A stretch of 64,000 bases of DNA from Strigamia acuminata. Lineage: Eukaryota; Arthropoda; Chilopoda; Geophilomorpha; Linotaeniidae. Below the pieces are notes generated by a model. The model made no database searches and had not been told where the DNA came from. It saw only the letters and a list, made by a program, of their open reading frames with translations. This document shows positions 21,176 to 32,178 of the stretch, piece by piece; within the stretch, counting starts at the first letter, position 1, and every line of letters begins with the position of its first letter. The translations under genes were made by a program, and so were the position numbers. The DNA lies in the NCBI GenBank assembly GCA_949358305.1, contig OX442314.1:46694581-46758580 (forward strand), in the 5' to 3' direction.

Positions 21176-24134
21176 GCCAGATTAGTATTTAACTCCATCA
21201 TCATTTTCATCATGGTTTGCATGATGTCCTTTTCTTTGACGGTTTTCTCACATTTATCTGAGTAGTGGCCGTATTCTCCACAGCTGTAACATTTGATGTT
21301 ACTTTTATCCCCTGTGGGGGTGAATCCCGGTTTCTTGGGGACGAAGGGCGTCGGGAATCGTCTTTTTCCTCCCAATGCCCCTCTCGCTTTTGTTGCCTGC
21401 ACGTGTGCTCTGAATTGTGCGATTGCCAAGGCCCGGTGCGCATGGTGCAAATAGGGACCTTGATCGTCGCATCCCGTCGATAAGTTTTCGAGGTGCTCAT
21501 TTAGGGCTTCCTCGTCGCTTGATGCTGGCTCCTCTTCTTTAGCCGTGGCGAGAGGTGTTGTCTCTTCGACGTTCTCCATCTGGGTGGAGTCCGTCGAGGT
21601 CACCTGCATCGCCGTTGCTGCCGGTGCCTTCTTTGGGGCAGCTATTGGGTTGGCTGGAAGAATACTGCCTGCTTTAGGTGTCAGCATTCGTCCGAAGGAG
21701 GCTTCGGTGAGACTCATGATGCCGCTCAAATATTCACTTGGCCTCATTAATTTCTCTGAGGTCTTGTGACGTTCGGCGCTCGTCTGCAACCGTTTCTCGT
21801 GTGCGTCAGCTTCCTCCGGGGGCAGAGTGGCGTAATACCGCTGTTCTATTTCTAACGTGTTTGTTAGAAGATAGTTACTGACATCTTGGTAATCGCCAGT
21901 GCGGGGTGCACGCATGTCTAGCAGAATTCTTTGCGAGTGGGCCGATAATCCTCCGTAAAAGATCATCGTAAAACCAGCGGGGTTTATTTCATACGGCGCT
22001 CTTGCAAATAGGAGTTTCGCTCGGGCGTCGTAGTCGGCTAATGTTTCTCCTGGGGCTTGTCGTAGACCACGTAATTTGTTACTGATCTCGTCTGGAGTCT
22101 CGCCGTATCGGAGATCGAAACGGACGAGAAAATCGTCCCAGGTTGGGTTTTTCAGTCCCTGATACCATTCTCGAGCTGACCCCATGGTTAGCTCCACTAG
22201 ACCGTGGGTTAGCATGTCGGCGACGGTGGCTTTTGTCGCTTTCTTGATACGCATTACTTCGTCCAGGAAGCGGTCTCCGGCCTTCCACGAACCGTCAAAT
22301 CGCGTTTGAATATAGTGCTGCCAGCGGATGTTACCCGTGGCTTCACCGCTTGGTTCGTTTCGTACGCCATATTTGCGCTTAACCCTCTCTCCAGCGCGAT
22401 TATGTTCGTCGCCTGGATGGCCTAGATCGATTCCTTCTCTTCTGAAAGAGTTCAGCAGGGCTCGGCCTAGCTCAGACATCGTGTAATGTCGGCCAGATGA
22501 GTCCTGAAAGTTCCCTTCCTCCGAACGAGGGTTGGAGCTCCGGGAGGAGCGGTTTGAAGCATTCGGCCGGTTCGACCGGTGCCCATCGCTGCCTTCTTGA
22601 CTCCTCCCTGTAGACGGTCGACTCGGATGGTCGTCGTCCGACGAATCGGAGGGCTCGGAGGGATCTCCTTGGGGGTGAAACCTCGGCCCTCTCGGTGGGG
22701 TCTCTCCGCCAGCCTTCTTCTGTTTCGAGCCTCCGGATGGCGGCGGCTCCTCTCCGTCGTTGTTCTCGTAAAAAGAATGCCATCTGTTTTCCTCGCTTTC
22801 GGGGCGTTCCCGGTTTTTATTTGCGTTTTTCTTTTCGAGTAACGCGTCGATGGCTGCTCCCGTCTCGGATCTTTTTGAGGGGTGACGGTCTTTTGTTTTT
22901 GGGACCGACCCGTCTCTCTTTTGAGATTTCCCCTTTTTCGCCGTTTTTGCCGGCTTTGTTGCATCTTCTCCTGTGTCGGTATCAGAGCCGCTTGGGGGTT
23001 CTGACTTCCGTTTCAGGTTTTCTTCCTTTTTCTTCCTGTCTGAGACGTCTTGTTCGTACTCTTTTTGGAACTTTTCTGTTTCTTTTTCCCAGTTTTCGGC
23101 TTCCCATCTTTTTTGCTCATCTATTATGGCTTGCTTTTTCGCTTTGTACTCTTCGGTCCATCTGTCTCGTTCCCATTCTTCTTTTTCTTTTAGAAACTGC
23201 TCTTTTTCTTTTCTGGCTTCCTCTTCTCTCAACCTCTCGCGATGTTGTTCTTCCCATTTCTGATGTTGTAAAATGGCTTCTTTTCGCAACATTTGTAGTT
23301 TCTCTGCTTTTCTTTGAGCTATGAGCGCTTGAAATTGGTCCTCGTACTCTTGAGCTTCTCGATGTCGCCCTTCTACTGTTGCGTTCCATTCTTTTCGAAT
23401 TTTCGCTTCTCGTTCTTCCCTCATTTTTTGGACTAGTTTCTCTGTTCTCTCGGTGGTTCTTCTCTCGCGTTGCTCCCTTTCTTCCTCTTCCTTCCAGAGT
23501 TCTCGCCGCTCTGCGCTCAGTCTTCGTTGGCGATTAGTCGCTTCTTGTCTGGCTTCTTCGCGGGCTTTCTCTCTGGATTCATGAAGTGCTCGGTTGGGGT
23601 CCGGCGCGAAACCTCCGGTGTCACTGGGCGTTACCTGGGGCATGGGCGTCTCCGCTGCTGGTCTTGCGACCGGCGTCGGGGCTTGTGCCGCGCAGATAGC
23701 GTCCGTGAGTAAGGTAATCGATTCCCAGACTGATGTTCCTACTGGAATGTCTATCATCGCTTTCAGTTGGGCAGCTTGCTGCGTTAACCGAATTAGGTGA
23801 GATACTTCGAAGGAGACGACCGCAGGACTCGCCGTAACTCGGGGGGTTATCGGGGTCCCGTCGTCGTTTTGTTGTGGGATCTGCTTTACGGACGTCTGAG
23901 CCGTTGGTGGCGATGGGTTCGCGCCGACTGTGGCCGTTTTTTTCGGGGTTTCATTCGTCTCCTCGGCCATTAATATCGATACTCGTCCCGGTGATACGTT
24001 GTGAATTTCTTCTCGATTTTCTGGGGCTTCCGTATCGGTATCTTCGAAGGTTTGCATGTTCAAGGGAACCCGCTCTCGCTCTGGCCCGTCTAGGGCCGCG
24101 AGCGATGCAGCTTGCTCCTCTTTCTGCGCCTTCG
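21142..24134 (-). CDS. gag: Gag of the LTR element, main part
   Basis: Open from the Copia junction at 24134 to 21142 (973 residues if counted from 24063). Residues about 160-350 are an extremely charged Glu/Arg/Lys run, probably a long helix or coiled coil, then a basic Ser/Lys region. About 580-745 resembles the retrotransposon capsid (WQHYIQTRF ... AREWYQGLKNPTWDDF ... LRQAPGETLADYDARAK). A CX2CX4HX4C zinc knuckle, CYSCGEYGHYSDKC, lies near 925. It should form the virus-like particle and bind element RNA. It is about twice the usual length of insect Gypsy gags, and its true N-terminus lies beyond the Copia insertion at 27542-27685. Confidence 0.9.
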
Positions 24135-24299
24135 TGTTAGAGATATATTCACTTTAGACAATAATGTATAGTGTTGAGTACATTGTATACCTAAATCTAT
24201 TGTTACCATTAAATCAGATGTTCTCGTTTGGTTGCAACTGAATATGTAACGTGTGTGAATTCTTTCCCAGTTTGGGAGCTCTGCTCAATTTCCCTAACA
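24135..24299 (+). repeat. Copia 5' LTR
   Basis: 165 bp bounded by the inverted ends TGTTAG and CTAACA. One base later comes GGGTTATGGGCCCAAC (24301-24316), which matches the half-tRNA initiator-Met primer-binding site typical of copia-like elements. Confidence 0.65.
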
Positions 24300-24425
24300 T
24301 GGGTTATGGGCCCAACATGATATAAAAGAAAGGAACATTTGGAAAAATCGAAATCAGAAGTCGGTGTAGAAATTTATGAAGTGTTTACAAGATTGAGCGG
24401 TACGAATTGAGAAATTTTGAACAAA

Positions 24426-27400
24426 ATGGCGGCCAAAGTCGAATCGGCCATTACATACGTAGAGAAGCTGAATGGTCGTAATTATCCCACGTGGGAATAC
24501 CGGGTGCGGATCTTGTTGAAGTCCAGAGAAGCCTGGTTCGTAATAACTGATGACCCGCCGATTAAAACTCTGGGCGAAACGGATGACGCGTTCAAGACCC
24601 GAGTGAAGGAATGGACGACCAAAGACGTCGAGGCGTTGAATATAATTCTGCAGTCAATCGACACCGCTCAACTGAGGCATGTGCTGAACCACGACACGGC
24701 AAAGGCGGCGTGGAATGCACTCAAGACGGAAAATCAAGGCGAGATCGCTGAATTGAAAGTCCAAAAGCGAGTGGAACTTGCGCATATTCGGATGAAACCG
24801 ACAGAAACTGTGGCAGCTTACCTCGACCGGATGATATCAGTCGCCGAAGAATTGAATTCCATTGGGGCACCCATCGACGAGGCCGAATTGTGCGCACACG
24901 TCTTGAGAGGTTTGACACCCGACTACAGAGGAGTCGTTACGAGTTGCGACGTGGTCGGACGTAGCACGCTCAAGATGCTGACACTTCGACGTGCACTACA
25001 AGCCGAAGAGATGAGGCGCGTGGCGTTGCCCGCCCCTACGGATCTCAAGTTTGAGAGCGCAACATGGGTGCGTGGTTCAAACACAAGTGGCGGACGAGGA
25101 GGTTCCGGACCCTGGCGCGGCGGAGGAGCCAACCGGGGCGGCAAGCAAGCTACCAAATGTTGGAATTGTGGTCGATTGGGACACCGATACGCAGAATGTA
25201 GACAACCGGTTGACCCAAAGGCAGCAGCCGAGATTCGCGCCCGCTCGCAGAACCGCTCCAGAGGGAATTTCAGGGGTCGGAGGCAGAACGGCAATGCAGC
25301 GGTCGTTCAGCACCCCTCTACATCCACTAAAGTGGACGAGTTGCAGTACGTGGTCGATTACGCTATGCAAACAGATGATGAGACCACATGTTTACTTAAA
25401 TCCCCGAGGGGACCATCGACTAGTGAAGATCCAATATGGTATATGGATTCCGGGGCATCATCGCATATGGCGAATGACGCGACGTGTTTTGCGAAATTGG
25501 ACTTGTTACCTGGTAGACAGGTAATTTTGGCGGATGGGCGAAAAGTGCCTTCTGTTGGGACTGGGACGGTACTTTTAGCGTTGTGGTTGGACAATCAAAG
25601 GAGGATAATTCGACTGACCGACGTGAAATATGTTCCCTCCTTGAAGACGAACTTATTGTCGGTTGCACGGATTGTGCAGCAAGGATATGCGGTGTCATTT
25701 TCAGGCGATAAATGCGTTGTATCAACGGCAGATGGTACGAGGATATTTGAAGCAGTCCAAACTTCTGGGCTGTTCCGGTTGAATAGAAGAGCTGACCAAT
25801 CGGTCCCTCCCTCCCCCCCGATTGATATTGGATTATCTAGGACCGGGGGTAAAGATACACCTGGAACTAAAGTGGTCAAATTACCAGTGACTTTGTGGCA
25901 TCGCAGAATGGCACATTTGGGTTTTAAATCCCTCCGGGAGATGGTGTATCGAAATTTGGTTGATGGTATGAACTTAAATATGGAGAGAGACCCGAAGTTG
26001 TGCGACAAGTGTATTGTGGCAAAGAAAACGCGATCTCCCTTCGTGTCTACGGGTTATATCACGGCGACGGGGCCTTTGGAGATGCTTCACGTCGATTTAT
26101 GCGGGCCATTTAGGCACGAATCAACGAAAGGAAACAAGTATATCTTCACCATCGTTGACGATTTTTCCCGAGTGATTTTCACTCGTTTTTTGAAGAATAA
26201 GTCACAAACGGTGGAGGAATTTGAGAAATTTTTGTTACTTCACGAGAAGAGATTTGGGACGAAATTAAAGCGACTTAGATCCGATAATGGTACTGAGTTC
26301 GTCAATGCGGCGTTCAAGGAATTGTTGACCGCCCGTGGTGTCCACCACCAGTTGACCGTTCCATACAGCCCCTCCCAAAATGGCGCAGCAGAACGCGCAA
26401 ACCGGAAGTTGCTGGACGCTGCTAGGACTTTATTATTAGACGCAAAGCTGCCGACTATTTTTTGGCAGGATGCGGTCGAAACTGCAGCATACGCAGCGAA
26501 TAGATCAAAAATGAGACGGTTTGAATCGGAAACACCGATTGAGAGACTGACGGGCCGTAAGCCGAATGTGGCGAATATGCGAGTCTTTGGAAGCCTCGCT
26601 TATACATGGATACCAGTCCAAGACCGTTCCAAATTGGAGCCCAGAGCTAAAAGAGTAATATTTACGGGATACCCGTTCAATGCTCCTGGTTGGAGTTTTT
26701 ATGACCCGATAACACGTAAATATTTCGTTTCGCGTGACGTTAAATTTGACGAAGAGGCCCTGGGTTCGATTTTAATTTCTGGATCAACACCCTTGAATCA
26801 GGATGATTATTGGGTTGAGACACCCTCCATACCAGACTTACCTGAGGAAGTTCCTGTGATCCATTCCCCTCCTCCGGATCCAATTGGTGACGTCCCGATT
26901 TACCCTGCGGCGCGTTTGCCCCAATGGGGCCCAGTTCGGAGAAACCCACAAAGGAATAGACGTCCACCCGTACCCTGCGAGAGTATAGACTGGCGCAGAC
27001 ATCGTAGGACCCGTGACCGTCCAGCGGGCACGGATGGTGCGAATGTCGCGCGAGTGAAGGATGCGACCCAAGGTCTAGTGATAGTTCCTAAGAACTACAA
27101 GCAGGCATTGGCTTCCCCTCAAGCAGCATCGTGGAAGTTGGCAATGGAAGCCGAATTAAAGTCACATAGTGAGCAAAAGACTTGGAAAGTCGTGGACAGA
27201 CCCCCGGATGCGAAAGTAGTTGGATCCCGTTGGGTCTACTCATTAAAGACCGATCAGGAAGGACGCATAACGCGATATAAAGCAAGATTGGTCGCGCAAG
27301 GCTTTAATGTCATCCAGGGGGTTGACTACGATGAGTCTTATTCCCCAGTAGTCCGGTTAGCCACGGTGAGAATACTGATGGCATTGGCAGCGAAACGCCG

Positions 27401-27541
27401 ACTACGAGTCAAGCACCACGATGTCGAAACGGCATACTTGCATGCCCGCCTGAGGGAAACAGTTTATATGGAGCTGCCTGAAGGATTTGGTGATCGGACA
27501 ACTCAAGTATGTTTACTTGAGAAGGCGGTATACGGTTTACC
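24426..27541 (+). CDS. Copia gag-pol polyprotein, truncated in RT
   Basis: Starts at an ATG in good context (AAAATGGCGG). In order: gag domain (about 1-230), zinc knuckle CWNCGRLGHRYAEC (near 245), protease MDSGASSHM (near 340), GAG-pre-integrase HRRMAHLGF, integrase catalytic motifs HVDLCGPF, LRSDNGTEF and QNGAAERANRK (about 554-660), then the N-terminal part of reverse transcriptase (GSRWVYSLKTDQEG ... YKARLVAQGF). Integrase before RT defines Ty1/Copia. The frame has no internal stop but lacks the YVDD region, RNase H and 3' end, so no autonomous activity is expected. The last ~23 codons to 27611 are antisense gag, not Copia. Confidence 0.9.
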
Positions 27542-27685
27542 CCTTTTGTTCGCTCGGGCTTTCGCCTTTGCGGACATTTCAGGGACGGGACCATCCGACC
27601 TTAGGTGGTAGTCGGAGGTCCTTTTTCCCTTCTCGGGCATTCTCTGCTCGGTTTCAGACGCGGATTGTTCGTCTTTGTCTGACAT
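27542..27685 (-). CDS. gag: Gag N-terminal fragment cut off by the Copia insertion
   Basis: An ATG at 27685 in good context (AAAATGTC) starts 48 codons of charged sequence (MSDKDEQSASETEQRMPEKG ...) that stop at the Copia junction. It lies about 95 bp inside the 5' LTR with no other gene between, so it is most simply the native Gag start. Simple removal of 3407 bp does not restore the frame; extra loss at the junction is needed to explain that. Confidence 0.7.
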
Positions 27686-27757
27686 TTTCTTTTGATAATT
27701 CTACGATTTGGGTTGTCTTAATGAGAGATCACAAGTTCAGATTTGAGATTTATTTCT

Positions 27758-27777
27758 AAATCCCGGCCAGGCCCCCA
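27758..27777 (-). other. Primer-binding site, tRNA-Pro-like
   Basis: Two bases inside the 5' LTR the minus strand reads TGGGGGCCTGGCCGGGATTT. Compared with the complement of eukaryotic tRNA-Pro 3' ends as I know them, about 17 of 20 positions agree, the mismatches lying in the acceptor stem. It fixes the element orientation. Confidence 0.6.
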
Positions 27778-27779
27778 CG

Positions 27780-28602
27780 TGTCGCGTCCTACCTGGTGAT
27801 AGGTTTAAATAGCGCTAACGTGTAATACTTTACCTGTGATCAATTATGCAAATACCCCAAATGAATACCAAATGTATTTAAATGAACAAGTAATTTATTC
27901 AGTAGGCTTGAGGGCCTTAAAATACACTTAGTAATAATTCTAGAGTCGACGTGGTCAGCGTCGAACAAAGGATTTCTCAAGATGGCGTCGTCGGTTCCGC
28001 GTGGTCGACGGAACAAAGGCGGCGTCTCGAGTTGTCGTAAATTCGTCACGGATTCGTCGTCACGGACGCGGTGGAATGCTCTTTCGAGTCTTCTATCCGT
28101 GCCTGTTGTCTAGGGTTTGGTTTAGCGTCGCAGAGGCCTCGTCTAGGAACTTTGGGGTTCCCTACAAAGCACTCGGACACTTACTTCGGTGAATAATCGA
28201 CTGGGCGATTATTCTGGGTGATTTCACAAGGGCTATTCTCGTGCTTTCGCAGGAATAGCTCGCAAGTGACTTCGTGAGAGTTACAGTTTGCACTTTACTC
28301 AGCGATCCTCGATCAATCCTAACTTGTAGTTGAAGTTGGCCTGACGGTGAGGTAGTTGCTGTGTTCTTGGTGTCGTTTGTGTAAGTTCTGACTTTAGGCG
28401 GGAAACACAGCCTTTTATGCAGTGGGGTGAAGGGCCGGCGATCAACCAATGGGGGCTGACCACCAGCCGCTTCCTCCCCCTCGGGGCGCACACCTGCCAT
28501 GGGGAGGTGGAGCCAACTCGGGGGGGAACGACTCTTCAATCATAGTGACTCAGAGGACAAGTATCCGCCCTGGGGGGACACTTATCCAACTGGGTCACCA
28601 CA
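27780..28602 (-). repeat. 5' LTR of the Gypsy-type element
   Basis: 823 bp, the same as the left copy at a constant offset of 15451. It carries the promoter for the element: TATA-like GCATAAAAG at 28412-28420 on the minus strand. Flanked on the right by the AAGT target copy at 28603-28606. Confidence 0.95.
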
Positions 28603-28606
28603 AAGT

Positions 28607-28647
28607 TCACTCTAATTAGTTATAATTTATAACTTATTAGAGTGAAA
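28607..28647. repeat. Near-perfect palindrome beside the LTR element
   Basis: TTCACTCTAAT and its inverse ATTAGAGTGAA flank an AT-rich centre (AGTTATAATTTATAACTT). It can form a ~19-bp hairpin with one mismatch and starts exactly at the right target-site copy. Confidence 0.6.
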
Positions 28648-28659
28648 ATTTTGAATCAT

Positions 28660-29655
28660 GGGTATAATCCATGTCAAGGATTAATATTTTATTTTCAGAC
28701 TTTTATTACAAGTGTTGCTTATTCTGAAATTTATTTTTTCATACCAATACGGAAAGTGAGGAAGACCAAATTACTGTGATACCTCTTTTATTTTTCATTT
28801 TTTTTATTTATAGCCAAAGTGTTTGTTCTAGTGTTAATTTAGATTTCGCGAAAGATGTCGCTACTATGTTTTCGATTTAGTTTTAAAATGTCTGAGTCAT
28901 TTTTAAGTACCATGGTATCATTGTTCATTTTATTGATCATTTATTTTATTTTGTGTTAAAATCGTATTGTGATCCTTTGGGTGTAAGGTTTTGTTTACTT
29001 TTGTTTACGCTGTAATAAAAGTCTGGGTGGCGGAGGATGTCACGGGTGTGCCTTCCATTTTCGCAATTTTCGATTTATTCTTTACTTTTCTCTATTGTTC
29101 ATTTATGCGCGCGACCTTGTCGCGAATTCATTTAACCTCGTGTTCATTTTCTGAACTTTCGACGATAGTTATAAATATCAGGTGAATTCGATTCGGCTTC
29201 GCGACCGATATTGAACCGGACCACAAGTATTTTAATTTTCCTATCTTTAATTTCTAACCGCGCTCGCTTACTTTCCAATCTTTTATTCACCCGGTGATAA
29301 CCGACGCCCTCAGCGTTTTGCAAACAATCGGGACTTATTTACTTTAAACCACACGATATTCAGGAATCGATACGATTTACGAACGATATTTCTGCACGCG
29401 AATTGTGATTTTTCCGAATGACCGACACCCGCGCTAAAGGTCATTTCTATAAGGAGATTCCACAAACCTGCACACGCGCGCTAACTTGGCGCGCAGATTT
29501 GTTAACAATCGTAAATTAAAAACCAGAATTGTTACAATCTTCTAATTATATTTGTATCCATTTTCTAATGATATTTGGATCCATTTTCTAATTATACCTG
29601 TATCCATTTTCTAATTATATTTGTATCCATTTTCAATTTATTATTCTTTTAAAGA
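28660..29655. other. AT-rich spacer with a short tandem array
   Basis: No gene seen. At 29538-29637 a ~25-bp unit, ATTTTCTAATTATATTTGTATCC with variants, repeats about four times. Confidence 0.5.
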
Positions 29656-29658
29656 AAC

Positions 29659-30271
29659 ATGCAAAAGAAAATCCCAGCCAACCGACGATATGTCATTCTG
29701 GAAAGCTCTTCAGATGAAGAAGCCACAACTGGGACATTTTGACAAGGGCACGTCAGAATCCTGAAGTATTACCCGAAGGCATACGTCCATGGAATATATT
29801 GCCAACGTCAACGGAGAAGCCGAAACGTGCTACAGATTCATCAGAAAAACCGTTCGTGATCCCGAAAAAGAAGGCAACCGATAGTTTCAGCGGAAACAAT
29901 TCTGGCAATTTGGAAAACTTTCCCAGTACAAGTAGACAACAAACAGTCGACATTGTAAGGTGTAGAGCCAATGTTTCAACTGCTCAGGAACGATGAAGCG
30001 CCCCAAGTTGCAACCTTGGCACCCAGAATTTGTGCCATATGTGGTTAAGAGCGTACACACACCACCACCGCCACCGCCACTTGGATTATGGGCAACTTGC
30101 TTTGAGTGCAAAGTCGTGACTTCTTCAATTTATTCTCATTTCAGGTGTGAAAATAACGATTGCCTTAGGCAAATCGAACCAAACCAACCACTAATTACCA
30201 CATTCGACCCTATCAATGTGACACCGAGTGCTTTTTGCCCCCATTGTGACATGGTCATTTGTTTTGTAGTT
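29659..30271 (+). pseudogene. Frame-broken gene fragment with Cys-pair exon (copy C)
   Basis: A short ATG frame at 29659 (acidic ESSSDEEATTG) passes by a one-base shift into a longer Ser/Lys-rich frame (to 29996), followed by a third frame (29993-30274) with a proline run. The last frame includes an acceptor (TTCTCATTTCAG) and the exon shared with 2198, 540 and 32179 (FDPINVTP, then CPHCDMVICF). Its donor has become GTAGTT. The order of pieces suggests one decayed gene; family unknown. Confidence 0.3.
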
Positions 30272-31477
30272 TAATTCATTCAATATTTTCTAAGTCTAAT
30301 TTTATTTATTTTAATTAGTCGGATCAAGGATGCCTGCAAGGGACCCGATGGACATTACTAGGCTTGCGCGGCATTTTTTTCAGGCTAGTGCGGCAGGGCA
30401 ATCTGGATAGGTCGGGCCACCGAGTATGAAAAAACATTTTATACGGTCACAGGCCACCGGGAAATTCCCGGTAGTTCGCCTGACCACTGGAGTGCGGTAG
30501 GGTATTCAACAGACTACCGTAGCATCGCATCTTTCCTCAACGTCATTTGTTTTCGGTAATTACGAAGTGTTTGGTGTTGAATCGCCAGTGCGATGTGCCA
30601 GTGAGTGGAAATAAGTGAATCTGTTGCAATCACCCTTCGAAATGTGAAGCTCTTGCAAGACAAATGCATCTCGGGCATGTATTGTACAGTACGTATGCAG
30701 AACTACATTGGGTGGCAGGAGCCTGATGTGAGCTTAGCTGTTGCAGTACTTGAGCAGTATCCATGGAAGCAGTTAATTCTTTTGTCTTTTAGCAACCCAC
30801 CCAGACAGGATCCATTTGCAAGTTCTCTGGCGGCGCCATACATCATTTTGGTTTTAGTCTTTTTTTATGTGTAGGCCTACCGTATGTGACTGCTATGGTC
30901 TCTTCCAGTGTAGTCAGGGGACTGAGAACACTTGGTAGGGACGCATACTTCACGTAAATGACGGAGACTTCCCACAATATTGGTTGGTTGGCCTTTATTG
31001 CGTTGTCTAGGGGTATGGGGAAACCCGTCACCCGCTGCAGAGGTGCCACGAAGGCACACTGCACCGGCAACCGACCCGCCACACACTGGGTGGGAACCCA
31101 ATGCGTGGCGTGGTCGGTTCGACTTAACATTCGTGTCGTACTTACCTACGACCCACGCGTCCACTCATGGAGGCTGTATAACGGTGGGAGCCGTCATACT
31201 GAGTATCATCGTGGTGAATGGTGAGGAGTACAGAGTCAAACCGGGACACTGCTTGTCCCTCCCAGATAAACACCTTCTCCTCTCGGGGAGCTGCTGCAGG
31301 CACGTCCTTCTCAGGCCGTGTCCAACACTCAACTCTCTCACAACACTCCCTCCTCACCACACCACTCCACTCCCTCCTCCCCGGGCTAGGTCAACTACCC
31401 ACGTAGGGGTTGACCTTTGGGGCCGCACGGTGGTGTGTGGCAGTGCCGCAGGTCACCTAGGTGGCCTGGCGGTCACA

Positions 31478-31977
31478 CGTATTACCCCGCCTATTGCGGC
31501 ATGCCGTTGGGCATGGGTTTATGACTGTTTTGAAATCGTTCGTAAAAAGTCTATACCGGCATGCCGGTATAGACCGAAACATGCCGGTATAAGTGAAAAT
31601 TGCTTAAAATGAACGAAAATTGCTTAAAATGAACGAAAATTGCTTAAAATGAACGAAAATTGCTTAAAATGAACGAAAATTGCTTAAAATGAACGAAAAT
31701 TGCTTAAAATGAACGAAAATTGGGTGAAAATTGCTTAAAATGAACGAAAATTGGGTGAAAATTGCTTAAAATGAACGAAAATTGGGTGAAAATTGCTTAA
31801 AATGAACGAAAATTGGGTGAAGAAGTAAACGTATAATGGGCGTATAATGGATTTTACCGATACGGTGAAAAAAAAATTCGTATTCATTTACACCGGCATG
31901 CCGTTAAAAACGGGGTTTATTGGCATGCCGGTAATACTCGCACTACACCGGCATGCGGCAATAGGCGGGGTAATACG
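31478..31977. mobile_element. 500-bp element with 29-bp inverted ends and internal array
   Basis: CGTATTACCCCGCCTATTGC at 31478 recurs inverted at 31949-31977 with two differences over 29 bp. Inside are several copies of the palindrome ACCGGCATGCCGGT (one extended to a perfect 26-bp palindrome at 31549-31574) and the tandem array below. No coding capacity. A non-autonomous DNA element or foldback is likely; no target duplication was recognised. Confidence 0.6.
31590..31820 (+). repeat. 20-bp tandem array
   Basis: Unit TGCTTAAAATGAACGAAAAT repeated about ten times; later units carry an 11-bp extension (TGGGTGAAAAT), giving a higher-order pattern of alternating unit lengths. Not CRISPR-like, since there are no unique spacers. 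Confidence 0.85.
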
Positions 31978-32178
31978 GTAAGTGAATGGTGAACATTAAT
32001 TTTTCTTTTATCTAGGAGAGAAGTGTATGTCAAAAAGGATTTGAGGAAATTTGAAGATCACCTACAGTTTTTGGATGATTCTATGCAGACAAGATCATTC
32101 CTCCTGGGACATACAATCGAGTAAGTTAAAATATTTTGTTTTATTTGTTGAACACTTATTCAACTTATTCTCATTTCA

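Larger units (their letters stand above)
24135..27541 (+). mobile_element. 3'-truncated Copia retrotransposon nested in gag, antisense
   Basis: Begins with a short LTR, then a primer-binding site and one gag-pol frame, and stops abruptly inside reverse transcriptase right after VYGL at about 27541, where minus-strand gag sequence of the host element resumes. No 3' LTR is present and no matching 5-bp target duplication was found on the right, so the 3' half was lost, probably by a deletion that also removed some gag, or it integrated incompletely. Confidence 0.85.
12329..28602 (-). mobile_element. Full-length giant Ty3/Gypsy-type LTR retrotransposon
   Basis: Two 823-bp direct LTRs (12329-13151 and 27780-28602) begin TGTCGCG and end CACCACA as written on the plus strand and show no difference on line-by-line comparison. 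AAGT flanks both sides (12325-12328 and 28603-28606). The coding strand is minus: primer-binding site beside the right LTR, purine tract beside the left LTR, and gag, protease, pol and a further protein in that order. RT-RNase H-integrase order places it in Ty3/Gypsy (Metaviridae-like). Total length is 16.3 kb, about 12.9 kb without the nested Copia fragment, well above the usual 5-8 kb for insect elements. Identical LTRs imply very recent insertion. Confidence 0.95.

Noticed and set aside
22695-23324. 209-codon plus-strand frame rich in Phe/Leu/Ser that looks membrane-like
   Set aside because: It is the reverse complement of the Glu/Lys/Arg-rich helix of gag; such charged coding DNA always gives hydrophobic antisense frames.
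30980-31612. 210-codon plus-strand frame in GC-rich DNA
   Set aside because: Biased composition, no domain, it overlaps the end of the inverted-repeat element, and equally long frames exist on the other strand.
31590-31820. CRISPR array
   Set aside because: Units are adjacent without unique spacers and the genome is eukaryotic; it is a minisatellite.
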